The notes below the pieces were generated by a model that saw nothing but the letters and a program-made list of their open reading frames with translations, was not told where the DNA came from and did no database searches. The translations under genes and the position numbers were made by a program. Positions 34,218 through 45,784 of a stretch of DNA of 64,000 nucleotides are shown here, piece by piece (position 1 is the stretch's first letter; every line of letters starts with the position of its first letter). The stretch is from Zea mays (Eukaryota; Streptophyta; Magnoliopsida; Poales; Poaceae), in the NCBI RefSeq assembly GCF_902167145.1, contig NC_050099.1, positions 246,772,588 to 246,836,587 of the forward strand, written 5' to 3'.

Positions 34218-35640
34218 TGTCGGCGTTTCGACCCCGGGGGTCCCTGGACCGACGAGTAAATTATCGTCGCGTGCCCCAGCCCAGATGGGTCGGCGCGAGA
34301 CGGAGCGCGAAGGGGAAAAACCAGAGGGAGACATGCGTAAAAGGGGAAACCTGCGGCCTTCGTGTTTGTCCCGCGCCTAGGTCGGGTGCGCTTGCAGTAG
34401 GGGGTTACAAGCGTCCGCGTGGGTGGGAGCGAGAGGCCTGCACGCGCCGTCCCGTCCTCCCCGCGCGGCCAACCCTCCGTAAGAGGGCCCTGGACCTTCC
34501 TTTCATAGGCGTAAGGAGAGGGTCCAGGTGTACAATGGGAGATGTAGCAGTGTGCTAACATGTCTAGCAAAGAGGAGCTAGTGCCCTAAGTACATGCCGT
34601 CGTGGCAGCCAGAGAGGTTTTGGCACCCTGTTCATGAGATGTCGTGGCCGTCGGAGGAGCGCTGGAGCCTGGCGGAAGGACAGCTGTCGGGGCTGTCGAG
34701 TCCTTGCTGACGTCTCCTTGCTTCCGTAAGGGGGCTGAGAGCCACCGTCGTCATGGAGCACGCGGGATGCCATCATTATTTGTTTTACCGGGGCGAGCCA
34801 GATGGGACGCCGGTCTTGTTCCCCGTAGTCAGAGCTAGCTAGGGGTAGGGTAATGATGGTCCCTCCTGTGACGTGGTCGGTCCAAGCCCTGGGTCGGGCG
34901 AGGCGGAGGCTCCTCCGAGGTCGAGGTCGAGTCTGTCTTCCGAGGTCGAGGTCGAGTCCGAGCCCCTGGGTCGGGCGAGGCGGAGACCGTCGGCTGAGGC
35001 CAGGGCCGAGTCTGAGCCCTGGGGTCGGGCGAGGCGGAGTTCGTCGTCTTCCGGGGCCGAGGCCGAGTCCGAGCCCTAGGGTCGGGCGAGGCGGAGTTCG
35101 TCGTCTTCCGGGGCCGAGGCCGAGTCCGAGCCCTGGGGTCGGGCGAGGCGGAGCTTCCTATGGCGCCCGAGGCCAGACTTGGCTGCTGTCAGCCTCACTC
35201 TATCGAGTGGCACAACAGTCGGAGCGCGCGCAGGCGGCGCTGTCCTCTTGTTAGGCCGGTCAGTGGAGCGGCGAAGTGACTGCGGTCACTTCGGCTCTAT
35301 CGACTGAAGGGCGCGCGTCAGGATGAGGTGTTAGGCCATCCTTGCATTAAATGCTCCTGCGATACGGTTGGTCGGCGTGGCGATTTGGCCAAGGTTGCTT
35401 CTTGGCGAAGGCTGGGCCTCGGGTGAGCCGAAGGTGTGTCCGTTGCTTGAGGGGGCCCTCGGGCGAGACGTAAATCCTCCGGGGTCGGCTTCCCTTGCCC
35501 GAGGCTGGGCTCGGGCGAGGCGAGATCGTGACCGAGCCTTGACTTAATCGCACCCATCAGGCCTTTGCAGCTTTGTGTTGATGGGGGTTACCAGCTGAGA
35601 TTAGGAGTCTTGGGGGTACCCCTAATTATGGTCCCCGACA
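34218..35640 (-). repeat. GY-1 3' LTR
   Basis: This 1423-bp LTR runs from TGTCGGCGTTTCGACC at 34218 on the plus strand to CCCCGACA at 35640, so both ends carry TGTCGG/CCGACA. It contains GC-rich tandem subrepeats. The 56-bp GY-0 end at the window start is the same LTR terminus in the same orientation. Confidence 0.85.
34891..35155. repeat. Tandem GC-rich subrepeats in GY-1 LTR
   Basis: Five copies of a unit beginning GGGTCGGGCGAGGCGGAG start near 34891, 34968, 35022, 35079 and 35135. The last units are spaced about 56 bp apart. The core GGCCGAGGCCGAGTCCGAG recurs between them. It is likely LTR-internal array growth by slippage. Confidence 0.85.
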
Positions 35641-38110
35641 GTAGCCCCCGAGCCTCGAAGGGAGTGTTAATACTCGCTTGGAGGCTTTTGTCGCACTTTT
35701 TTGCAAGGGGACCGGCCTTTCTCGGTTGCGTTTTATTCCGGTGGGTGCGCGCGAGCGCACCCGCCGGGTGTAGCCCCCGAGGCCTCGGAGGAGTGGTTTG
35801 ACTCCTTCGAGGTCTTAATGCGTTTCGTGATGCTTTGGCCAGTCTGGTTGTACCCTCATGCGAGCTGGCCGTAGCCCGGGTGCACGGTCGGGTCCCAAGT
35901 TCTCGGGCTGGTATGTTGACGCTGTCAACGGTTTGGCCGGAGCCGAGTTTGGGAGAGCAGCCCCCGAGCCTCCGCACAAAGCGAGAGGACGGTCAAGGAC
36001 AGACTCGACTTTTTTACATACGCCCCTGCGTCGCCTTTCCGCAAGGAGGGGGGAAAGCGCCATGTTGCCCTTGGAGGGCGCCAAACATGGTGTCTCCAGT
36101 GAGCTGCTAACGGGTAATCCGAGTGGACGCCCGTGCCCCATTTGTTAGGGGTCGGCTAGTGGCCCGGAGGCGCGCTCCAAAAGTACCTGCGGGTGATTTG
36201 CCGGACCCGGTCCCCTTTTGACAGGGTCTGAGGGCTCGATGCCTCCCTCTGATGGGATTTCGTTACAAAATCGTTCCCGTTGGTCTCGGAAATGTCCTAG
36301 GGTACCTCGGGAGCATAGCCCGAGCCTTGGTTATGTATCGAACGTACCCAGGGTCATCCCTCGCTCTGCGTCTGAGGCGGCTGTCGAACCCTTCGAAGGC
36401 CAGCCTACGAACCCCTGATCAGTAGTGGGCGCGGAGCCCGATTGGCCTGAGGCGGCCGTTGAACCCTTCCGAGGGGCCGGCCTTCGAACCTCTGACCAGT
36501 AGTGGGCGCGGAGCCCGAGCGCTCTGAGGCGGCTGTTGAACCCCTCCGAGGGGCCAGCCTTCGAACCTCTGATCAGTAGGGGGGCTCGGGGCCCGTTTCC
36601 TTCGCGGAGAAGGATCCCTTTCGGGGTATCCCCTTTCCCGGTCCCTGTTGTAAGAGAGAGAAAGAGGAAGAGGAAAAGGATACGAAATCGAATGACGTGG
36701 CACACCTTTTTTGACGCGGTCATTATGGCGGAGGCGAAGCGTCGCCTGCTTCTCCTGCCAAAGGTGACACCTGTCCTGCCGCAGAGTTAATGCGACGGAA
36801 CGAGTGGTTCGCGGGGCAGCCGTTGCGCGTGCACGAGCCGTTCGAGGAACGGAACACGGGCGCGCCGTCTTCACGCCATGGGAGAGGGTTCTCTCACTGT
36901 TCTAGGAGGGGACGCGAGCTTAGCTGACGACTTGACCGCTGCTTCCGCCCGCCTGCCACCGCCATTACTTCCGGCCCATTTCTGGCCGTATTGACTGTCG
37001 CGCCTTCTCCCGCGGCTGACTGACCCGTGACCGATGTGCCTGGTTGGTACTGTTGGGTCATGCGCAGGGTTGCCTCGAGCCGCGGTACTGGTTCCGTAGT
37101 CGAGGAGGCACGGTAGTGGCGCGAGTGGCGGTGCAGTTTCTTGCACGTAGCAACCGGCGAACTGGTTGCATGACGTGTGGGCCTGGGCCTCCATGCTGGA
37201 TGCGTCGAAGTCGAAAGGGTGCGCCCCCTTGGTGCGGTCGCATGCCGCCTGCATGGCGGTCCGCCCTTTCACCCGCTGGTCTGGGCAAAAGTGGAGGAAT
37301 GCTCGTAACCGCTGGGCAGTTGCGCGCACCGCGCGCGGCGGTTTGGCTTCTTCTGCCCCTGGCCAGCTTGCATGACGCGTGGGACCCGGCCCCCGTGTCG
37401 TAGGGGAGGACCTTAGAGCGTGTTGGAGAAGACTCAGCCCGCGATGGCTGAGGACGCAAGTGGGGAGAGTTGCCTTTAAAAGGAGGGTGACCCCCTTGAA
37501 AGGCAACCATGTCCTTGCGCTCCCCTCATGCGTCGCGTCTTTCCACCTTCCGAGCCCCCGGATGGGGAACACTCGCAGTCCTTCCGCCTTGTCGTTGGAG
37601 GAACGCAACTTCGCGGAAGTTGGTACCTTTCAGCCATCGTTCGGCTTCAAGGATTTTCATCAGGCAGCCCGGCCGCATCCCCTCGCCGGTGGTCACCCAA
37701 GACGGTGACCACCAGTTTGATGGTGGGGAGAAGCGAGCCGGGATGCGATCTTGGTCCCGCCCTCAGCTTCAAGGATCTTCATCATCCTGGCTGGGGCGGA
37801 GGGCGAGGTAAGACGGGGCTCTACCTCCCGCACGGGTCGGCTGGCCACCTCTTCTTCCAGCTTCTGGTGGTGGAAACCATCCTCCAGCTCTGCGGAGGAG
37901 GCGTCCTCCAGCCATGCCAGGGAAGGCGAACTATTGCTGCCCAGCTAGGATGCAACATTCCGTCCTCTGTCCTCGCTTTCGTGGCGAGGACGGGAGCGAG
38001 GACCTGTCGGTGTGCTTTGGAGCGACCCGCGCTTGCTGGTGCGGCGTTGGTGGACAGGCGGCCGCCGCCGTCGGTGCTAACGTGGTGGCAGCTGGAGAAA
38101 GCTTACCCAC
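35641..38110 (-). other. GY-1 internal 3' region, non-coding
   Basis: This is GC-rich sequence without retroviral motifs. The ORFs seen on either strand look incidental. It holds a three-copy repeat (36374-36600) and a strong hairpin at 37470-37506 (TTGCCTTT...AAAGGCAA around AAAAGGAGGG/CCCCCTT). The hairpin resembles the TATA/R-region hairpins of maize gypsy LTRs, so part of this stretch may belong to another LTR; no boundary is visible. Confidence 0.5.
36374..36600. repeat. Three-copy tandem repeat, about 76 bp
   Basis: Units start GAGGCGGC near 36374, 36449 and 36526, each followed by GTTGAACCC (GTCGAACCC in the first copy), CTTCGAACCTCTGA-like sequence and AGTAGTGGGC. The first copies are shorter by one or two bases. 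Confidence 0.85.
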
Positions 38111-39393
38111 TGATAGTCGCCTAGAGGGGGGGTGAATAGGGCGAAACTGAAATTCTCAAAAATAATCACAACTACAAGCCGGGTTAGTGTTAGAAATATA
38201 ATCAAGTCCACGAGAGAGGGTGCAAAACAAATCGCAAGCAAATAAGAAGTGTGACACGCGGATTTGTTTTACCGAGGTTCGGTTCTCGCAAACCTACTCC
38301 CCGTTGAGGAGGCCACAAAGGCCGGGTCTCTTTCAACCCTTCCCTCTCTCAAACGGTCCCTCGGACCGAGTGAGCTTTTCTTCTCAATCACTTGGAACAC
38401 AAAGTTCCCACAAGGACCACCACAAGATTGGTGTCTCTTGCCTCAATTACAAGTGAGTTTGATTGCAAGAAAGAATGAGAAAGAAAGCAAGCGATCCAAG
38501 CGCAAGAGCTCAAAAGAACACGACAAATCACTCTCACTAGTCACTAATGCTTTTGTGGAGTTGGGAGAGGATTTGATCACTTGGATGTGTTTAGAATTGA
38601 ATTCCTAGCTCTTGTAAGTGGTTGGAAGTGTGAAAACTTGGATGCAATGAATGGTGGGTGGTTGGGGGTATTTATAGCCCCAACCACCAAACTAGCCGTT
38701 TGGTGGAGCTGTCTGTCGCATGGTGCACCGGACAGTCCGGTGCACACCGGACATGTCCGGTGCGCCAGCCACGTCACCAAAGTCGTTGGGTTCTGACCGT
38801 TGGAGCTCTGTCTTCTGGGCCCACCTGGATGTCCGGTGGCGCACCGGACATGCACTGTTGAGTGTCCGGTGCGCCAGTATGGGCGTGCCTGACTTCTGCG
38901 CGCGCTGGCACGCAATAAATGCGCTGCAGGTAGCCGTTGGCGCCGAAATAGCCGTTGCCGCGCAGTTACACCGGACAGTCCGGTGCACACCGGACATGTC
39001 CGGTGAATTATAGCGGACAAGCCGTTGCAAATTCCCGAAGCTGGCGAGTTCCTGAGGCCGCTCTTCCTTGGAGCACCGGACACTGACCGGTGTACACCGG
39101 ACAGTCCGGTGAATTATAGTGGAGCGCCTCTGGATTTTCCTGAAGGTGGCGAGTTTGAGTTGGAGTCCTCTGGTGCACCGGACACTGTCCGGTGCGCCAG
39201 ACCAGAGATGCCTTCGGTTGCCCCTTTGCTCTTTTGTTGAACCCAATACTTGGTCTTTTTATTGGCTAAGTGTGAACCTTTGGCACCTGTATAACTTATA
39301 CACTAGAGCAAACTAGTTAGTCCAATTAGTTGTGTTGGGCAATTCAACCACCAAAATTATTTAGGAACTAGGTGTAAGCCTAATTCCCTTTCA
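38111..39393 (-). repeat. SV-4 3' LTR
   Basis: This 1283-bp family-B LTR on the minus strand starts TGAAAGGGAATTAGGC at 39393 and ends GGCGACTATCA at 38111. It has palindromes at 38726-39194 and TATAAATA at 38669-38676 (minus strand). It shares the end TGATAGTCGCC (plus strand) with SV-5; the SV-3 LTR has CTTTCA instead. Confidence 0.92.
38726..39194. repeat. Palindrome cluster in SV-4 LTR
   Basis: Units alternate between CACCGGACAGTCCGGTG and a shorter form CACCGGACATGTCCGGTG, often joined head to tail through GCA. Confidence 0.85.
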
Positions 39394-39533
39394 ATCTCCC
39401 CCTTTTTGGTGATTGATGCCAACACAAACCAAAGCAAATATGGAAGTACATAATTGAACTAGTTTGCATAATGTAAGTGCAAAGGTTGCTTGGAATTGAG
39501 CCAATATAAATACTTACAAGATATGCATGGATT

Positions 39534-41810
39534 GTTTTGGAGCCCTTGTGTTTGCCCCCAACAAACTTGGCAACTACCTTGCCGGATTTGTTAGTTAAAA
39601 CATATGATGCATCAAAAGTTTTGAATGAAATGTCATGATCATTTGATGCATTAGGAGTTCTCTTTTTAGGCAACTTAGCACGGGTTGGTTGCCTAGAGCT
39701 AGATGTCTCACCCTTATACATAAATGCATGATTAGGGCCAGAGTGAGACTTCCTAGAATGAATTCTCCTAATTTTGCTCTCGGGATAACCGGCAGGGTAT
39801 AAAATGTAACCCTCGTTATCCTGAGGCATGGGAGCTTTGCCCTTAACAAAGTTTGACAATTTCTTAGGAGGGGCATTAATTTTGACATTGTCTCCCCTTT
39901 GGAAGCCAATGCCATCCTTAATGCCAGGGCGTCTCCCACTATAGAGCATACTTCTAGCAAATTTAAATTTTTCATTTTCTAAGTTATGCTCGACAATTTT
40001 AGCATCTAATTTTGCTATATGACCATTTTGTTGTTTAATTAAAGCCATGTGATCATGAATAGCATTAATATCAATATCTCTACATCTAGTACAAATGGAA
40101 GTGTGCTCAACGGTAGATGTAGAGGTTTTGCAAGATTTTAATTCCACCACCTTAGCATGCAATATATCATTCTTAGTTCTAATGTCGGAAATAGTAGCAT
40201 TGCAAACATCAAAATCTTTAGCCTTAGCAAGCAATTTTTCATTCTCAATTCTAAGGCTAGCAAGTGAAACATTCAATTCTTCAATCCTAGCAAGTAAATC
40301 ATTATTATTATCTCTAGGATTGGAAATTGAAACATTACAAACATGAGAATCAACCTTAGCTAGTAAATTAGCATTTTCATTTCTAAGGTTGGCAATAGTG
40401 TCATGGCATGTGCTTAGCTCACTAGTTAATTTTTCACATTTTTCTACCTCTAGTGCAAAAGCATTCTTAACCTTAACATGCTTTTTATTTTCCTTGATTA
40501 GGAAGTCCTCTTGGGAGTCCAAGAGATCATCCTTCTCATGGATGGCACTAATTAGCTCATTTAGTTTTTTTGTTCCATGTTAAGGTTGGCAAAAAGGGTA
40601 CGTAAATTATCTTCCTCATCACTAGCATTATCATCACTAGAGGACTCATATCTAGTGGAGGTTTTAGATTTAACCTTCTTCTTCTTGCCGTCCTTTGCCA
40701 TGAAGCACTTGTGGCCGATGTTGGGGAAGAGGAGTCCCTTGGCGACGGCGATGTTGGCGGCGTCCTCGTCGTCAGAGGAGTCAGTGGAGCTCTCGTCGGA
40801 GTCCCACTCGTGGCACACGTGAGCATCGCCGCCCCTCTTCTTGTGGTACCTCTTCTTTTCTCTCCTCTTGTCCTTCTTGTCGTTATCCCTGTCACTGTCA
40901 CTTGATAATGGTCATTTAGCAATAAAGTGACCGGGCTTACCACACTTGTAGCAAACCTTCTTGGAACGGGATTTGTAATCCTTCCCCTTCCGTTGCTTGA
41001 GGATTTGGCGAAAGCTTTTGATGATCAAAGTCATCTCCTCGTTGTCGAGCTTTGAAGCGTTGATTGGTTGTCTACTTGGTGTAGACTCCTCCTTCTTCTC
41101 CTCCGTCGCCTTGAACGCCACCGGTTGTGCTTCGGATGTGGAGGGATCATCAAGCTCGTTGATCTTCTTTGAGCCCTTGATCATACATTCAAAGCTCACA
41201 AAATTCCCGATAACTTCCTCGGGAGTCATTAGTGTGTATCTAGGATTACCATGAATTAATTGAACTTGAGTGGGGTTAAGGAATATGAGTGATCTAAGAA
41301 TAACCTTAACCACCTCGTTGTCATCCCATTTCTTGCTCTCGAGGTTGCGCACTTGGTTCACCAAGGTTTTGAGTCGGTTGTACATATCTTGTGGCTCCTC
41401 CCCTTGGCGAAGACGGAAGCGACCGAGCTCCCCCTCGATCGTTTCCCGCTTGGTGATCTTGGTGAGTTCATCACCCTCGTGCGCGGTCTTGAGTAGATCC
41501 CAAATCTCCTTTGCATTCTTCAACCCTTGCACCTTGTTATATTCCTCTCTACTTAGAGAGGCGAGGAGTATGGTTGTGGCTTGGGAGTTGAAGTGCTCGA
41601 TTTGGGCTACTTCATCCTCATCATAGTTTTCATCCCCTACGGATGGTACCTGTGCACCAAACTCAACAACATCCCATATACTTTTGTGGAGCGAGGTTAG
41701 ATGAAATCGCATTAAATCACTCCACCTAGTGTAATCTTCACCATCAAAAGTTGGTGGTTTGCCTAATGGGACGGAAAGTAAAGGTGTATGTTTAGAAATG
41801 CGAGGGTAGG
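39534..41810 (-). pseudogene. gag: SV-4 gag, truncated and frameshifted
   Basis: From 41810 leftward: the gag core with KPPTFDGEDYTRW, then a knuckle CYKCGKPGHFIAK that ends in TGA (about 40909-40911) where other copies have the final zinc-binding cysteine. An acidic serine region follows, then a frameshift in the A run near 40565-40572, then an open coiled-coil tail (40522-39534). The tail fuses at GGKHKGSKT to 3' non-coding sequence. The N-terminal end is cut by GY-2. Confidence 0.87.
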
Positions 41811-44800
41811 TGTCACACCCGGTTTTAAAAGGTAAACCGAATGCGAACCATGTACGTGCCAGGATCAGTAATTCACGTACACAGCGATTACATAAATGAC
41901 TCATCATAGCACAATGCTTCGAATTACAATAAAGATTAAGTAATAATGTTACAGACTAGAGTCATTTATATAATATAAATCAAAGTACACAGAATCGAAA
42001 CGTAGCTAACGTAAACAACCCACCACAGGCAGCTGACTGGGGGAGGTCGCTAGCCTAATCCTCGAACTCGTCGAAGTCCTAGAACTCCTGGAGATCCGCC
42101 TCGACACCGTTCTCCTTCTCTACCTGAGCATAGATTGCACCAAGGCAACCTGGTGTTTTGTGAAAGCAAGGGTGAGTACACATCAACGTACTCAGCAAAT
42201 GTCCTGTTTGGCTGTAGTGGACTAGCTTTATGTGGGGTTAAGTCAAGCAGTCGCTTTTAGTTGGTCAGGTTATTATTACTAGTAGAAAGCCAGGTTTTAG
42301 CATTAACCCAAGTTCTTAACCTAAAGTACCCTTTCCAAATGGAAAGAATACCACTTACCATTACCATAAGCATGATCGTAACCATCCTCATCATCATATG
42401 TAAACCAACCATCTCTGATCGAAGTATCTAATCAATGGAGCTCCCTTGGCCGCTCATAACCGCGAGCACGGCTGATATATCAGTTTCATAACACTCTGCA
42501 GAGGTTGCGCACTTTACCCACAAGTCGTGATTCCCTCTTGCCTCGGGCCGATCAAACCCTTAAACACTACCAAGGTGAATAGGCAGGGTTTCACTACGTA
42601 GCCTTTACAAAGATTCCCTGAGTCTGTAGCCGCCCGTTAGGTTTCCTAAATGCACCGCACTCCTCCCCAAGGGGCGAACCAAACTTGGCAGAGCGAGCCG
42701 CATACACCGAGCCCCATTAACGGCACGACGGCTAAGCGAACTACACCCCGGTTCCTCTAATTATTCAGCTAAGGGCATCCCATTCCACCCTCATGGTTGC
42801 ACTGTTTTCCCGGGCGGTCATCCAACGAACAGGTCCTTACGGAGAGGCACTCGAGAAACCGCTCGAGCCCCCTAAAGTATCACCAGTCCAACATCATAAT
42901 CATAGTGACAACATCGTATCATAAGTGTTCACATCATGTTCATCAGTAAAGCAATAGCATGAAGCTAACCATAGTAACCCAAAAGGTAATCAAGGACCAG
43001 GTGAATAGAAAGCTAGTCAATCCTTAGGTTGATCATGGTATGCGGGTTGATGAATTATAAAGTAAATGGGACATAATAGGTCAGAGGACACTTGCCTTCA
43101 CAAACAGATGCTCAGGATCTTCAATCTCGTAGAACTCGAAGAGCTATATCACTTGGTCGCCAACGCTTGATCTTCGATTCCTTGAAGCTTGGAGATGGAT
43201 CACAATCTATTCGCGACGCACAGCGAATACAAACAGGCACAAACAAACAAACACATATATATATGCATAAGAACATTACACCATACAAGATAAAATATTA
43301 TAAAAACATGCAGCATAAAATAGAGTTCGATTCTATGGTTACGCGAGGGAAAGAAACGTCGAACTCGAAACTACGGTTGAGAAGTTAGCGCGTTAACGTT
43401 AAACAAGTATTAACAATAACTTTTAGTTCAAACATGATCAAATATAAATATTGTACATCAGTTAGTTCGATTAATCTGCTACACTAACAATGTCTGTTAA
43501 TTAAATAATTTAATTAAAACAAGAGATTCTAAGCGAGATGAATTTATGACGCGTGAAACAGCACGACAGCGTGCAAATGACGCGCGGACACGCGCGACAT
43601 AACACGCCGGCGCGAACGCGCACGAATCAGCACGCCGGCGCGCGCGGAACAACACCCGCGACATACGAGAATAATTAAACAGGTGATACGTTTATACTAA
43701 ACGAATGTTAAATAAATAGAAAGCAGTTAAATTAATATTATCCATGTTAATATTTATTATAAAAGCCCAAGATAGACACTACACCCTTTAATCCGATTGG
43801 AATATTAATCTAATAATTATTAGTCGAGCAATCCTTAAGTTAGTTATCTAAAATATATGATATGACGTATTAATATTGTTAACATGAGTGTTTATAAGCG
43901 GCAAACTATTTATTATCACGCGATACAACGCGCGACACACGTAAAACAACACACATGACAATGAAAAGTATTTTAGCTGGTATTAATCATGTTAATTAAC
44001 ATTTATATTTATAAAAGCAGAGTTAAAACTATAGACTCGTTCTAATTAAATTGTTATTTTATTAACCCTCGAACAAAATAATAATTAATTATTTAACTAA
44101 TATATGCGACACGACAACCATGAGCGTCGTGGGAACAGCGTGCACGACAACACGCGCACCAGACGTGTGGCGCGAACGCTCGAACGAACAACGGCGACAC
44201 GCAAACAGCGCGCGACTCGTGAAAACGGCGCGACATGCGAAACTACTAAACTGCGTCGTTTTTATTATAATAATCAAGTGTTAAATATAACCTTTACGTC
44301 AGCATCAACACGTTACCAGCTATCTACAAACGCCTAATTAAAACTATAAACTAGATTTGATTGAGATGTTGTTTTAATAACTGAAAACTAAACAATTAAT
44401 CAAGTGATTAACATGAGCGACATGACGAAGTGATGTTATTAAAGTGCGCAAATAACGATTTACCGAGCGACGACGAAGCGAGCGAGCAGCACGTGCTACA
44501 CACGTGAACGACGCGCGCGAAACACGATAACAACTAAATAGACGACACGTTTACATTAAATAAATATTAGTTGAAAACATCTGAGTCGGCACTAACCACA
44601 TTAATTTGCATCTATAAAATCACCATTTAAAACTATACCTTAATTTTAATTAGAATGTCGTTCAAATAAATCTTGGATTAACTACCTAATTAACGAAAAC
44701 ATGTGTCATGACGAAATACTAATTGTAACACGTAGGCGATGTTATTATGAAGCTAACACCATTTAAACGATGCAAAATGAACTTAAAACGCAATAGATAA

Positions 44801-44926
44801 TGCACAATTAATACACCACGGAACTAAATGACGTGGCACGAATTGAGTGATTTTAGAATATCCACACGGTGGACCATAAAGAGCACAACTATTGAAAATC
44901 CTGGGATGATTTATCGGGGCGTTGCA
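41811..44926 (-). repeat. GY-2: gypsy LTR, minus orientation
   Basis: It begins TGTCACACCCGG at 41811 (plus strand), and 41811 to about 43000 is the reverse complement of about 47290-48463, the R/U5 part of the GY-3 LTR. A candidate U3 start (TGCAACGCCCC on the minus strand) ends at 44926. The U3 half is unlike that of GY-3 and contains a degenerate CG/AT tandem array (about 43540-44700). The flanks GTAGG (41806-41810) and TGTCG (44927-44931) do not match, so it is not a clean solo LTR with this boundary. Confidence 0.7.
43540..44700. repeat. Degenerate tandem array alternating CG-rich and AT-rich blocks
   Basis: CG-rich blocks with ACGCGCGACA-like words (about 43550-43670, 43915-43960, 44100-44240, 44450-44540) alternate with AT-rich blocks. 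The AT-rich blocks share a CATGTTAAT/CATTAATTTG core, then TATAAAA, then AAACTATA and TTCTAATTAAA-like words (about 43735, 43980, 44280, 44590). The spacing varies between about 190 and 360 bp. This is a visual alignment only. Confidence 0.6.
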
Positions 44927-45784
44927 TGTCGACATGCGGGAAGGTGCAGATGTCTCATGTGGACCGTGAAGGACGGTTTCTTTTCTAAATGCACAACACT
45001 AAAGAGTCGCGGGGAGGTGGAAATAGGCATGCAGGTGGGGCCCACTAGCAGTTTCTTCTTCCTCTTCTCATGGCTAACTGGTAACCGCACGAGTGATTCT
45101 CTCGCTGCTCACGACGCATGCACGCAGGGAGAGGGAAAATGGCCGCTGACCGGGGTGGTCGCGGGCAAGCCGCACGGGCTGCCGTGCCGGGGGCACGCCG
45201 CGCAAGGTCACGATCGGACGCGCTGGTGCGTAGGGCTGCACCGGGGGCACGCTGCGCTGGGCGTGAGCGGCCACGCCGGGAGCACGAGGCTACACCACGG
45301 GCGGCCATGCTGCAGCGGGAGGGAGTACAGGGAGCGCAGCAGGCTGGCCATGGCCGTCGAGAACGAAGGGGAGGGAGGGAAAAAGAGGAGGGAGTTAGAC
45401 GGCAAGGAGGTCTCACCTCCATGGACTCGAGCGCGGGTGCCTGGGATGGGCTCCGGCGAGGTGGACGGCGAAGACGGGCAGAGCGACGCCTGCGGACTGT
45501 GATGGCGGTTCCGGCTTGCCTCCTGCTGCGCGCGACGGGCGAGGTGGGGAAGGGCGATTTGGAGTAGGAACCGGCGTCGCGGGCATGCGAGGCGGTTTTC
45601 TAGGAAGAGGATCAGGAGCCGAGACGGCTGAGCCACACGACGAGCGTGCGCATGGGACGCCTTGCGGCCTGGCTTCTGGAACGTGCGATGTGGGGGGAAG
45701 CTGGTGGAGCCCACGCGGCGCTGGGTAGTCGCCGGCTCGCGCAAGCGCGCTAGGCGCGACGGGGAGCACGCTGGCGCGGCTAGG
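44927..45784 (-). other. GC-rich stretch between GY-2 and GY-3
   Basis: This 858-bp stretch, GC-rich on its right, contains ORFs in several frames without motifs. It may be internal or LTR sequence of the GY-2 element into which GY-3 inserted. CTAGG (45780-45784) would be the left target duplication of GY-3. I do not support a gene here. Confidence 0.4.

Larger units (their letters stand above)
34218..38110 (-). mobile_element. GY-1: Ty3/gypsy element, 3' LTR and 3' internal region
   Basis: The LTR at 34218-35640 is followed on its right by a purine-rich tract (GCTCGGGGGCTAC on the minus strand, about 35641-35653), so the element is minus-strand and this is its 3' LTR. The internal part continues to 38110, where SV-4 interrupts. 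No RT or integrase is in the window. The LTR start TGTCGGGGACCATAATTAGG resembles maize Xilon/Diguus-type gypsy LTRs; that name is from memory only. Confidence 0.75.
38111..41810 (-). mobile_element. SV-4: family-B Sirevirus, pol deleted, cut in gag
   Basis: The 3' LTR is at 38111-39393, followed by 3' non-coding sequence (39394-39533) that jumps directly into the C-terminal end of gag. Gag continues on the minus strand to 41810, where a gypsy LTR (GY-2) interrupts. The left target site is CCCAC (38106-38110). All of pol is missing. The 5' LTR is not found in the window. Confidence 0.85.

Noticed and set aside
36871..37608. Minus-strand ORF of 245 aa in GY-1
   Set aside because: There is no retroelement or host motif. 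GC-rich sequence gives overlapping ORFs in other frames, and the position is the 3' non-coding part of the element.
41811..44926. GY-2 as a clean solo LTR
   Set aside because: The candidate ends TG...CA are present, but the flanking five bases (GTAGG and TGTCG) differ, so a solo LTR with target duplication is not shown.
44927..45784. A captured host gene fragment
   Set aside because: ORFs of 118-224 aa occur on both strands and share no recognisable motif, and no exon/intron pattern could be built. It is more simply gypsy LTR or internal sequence.
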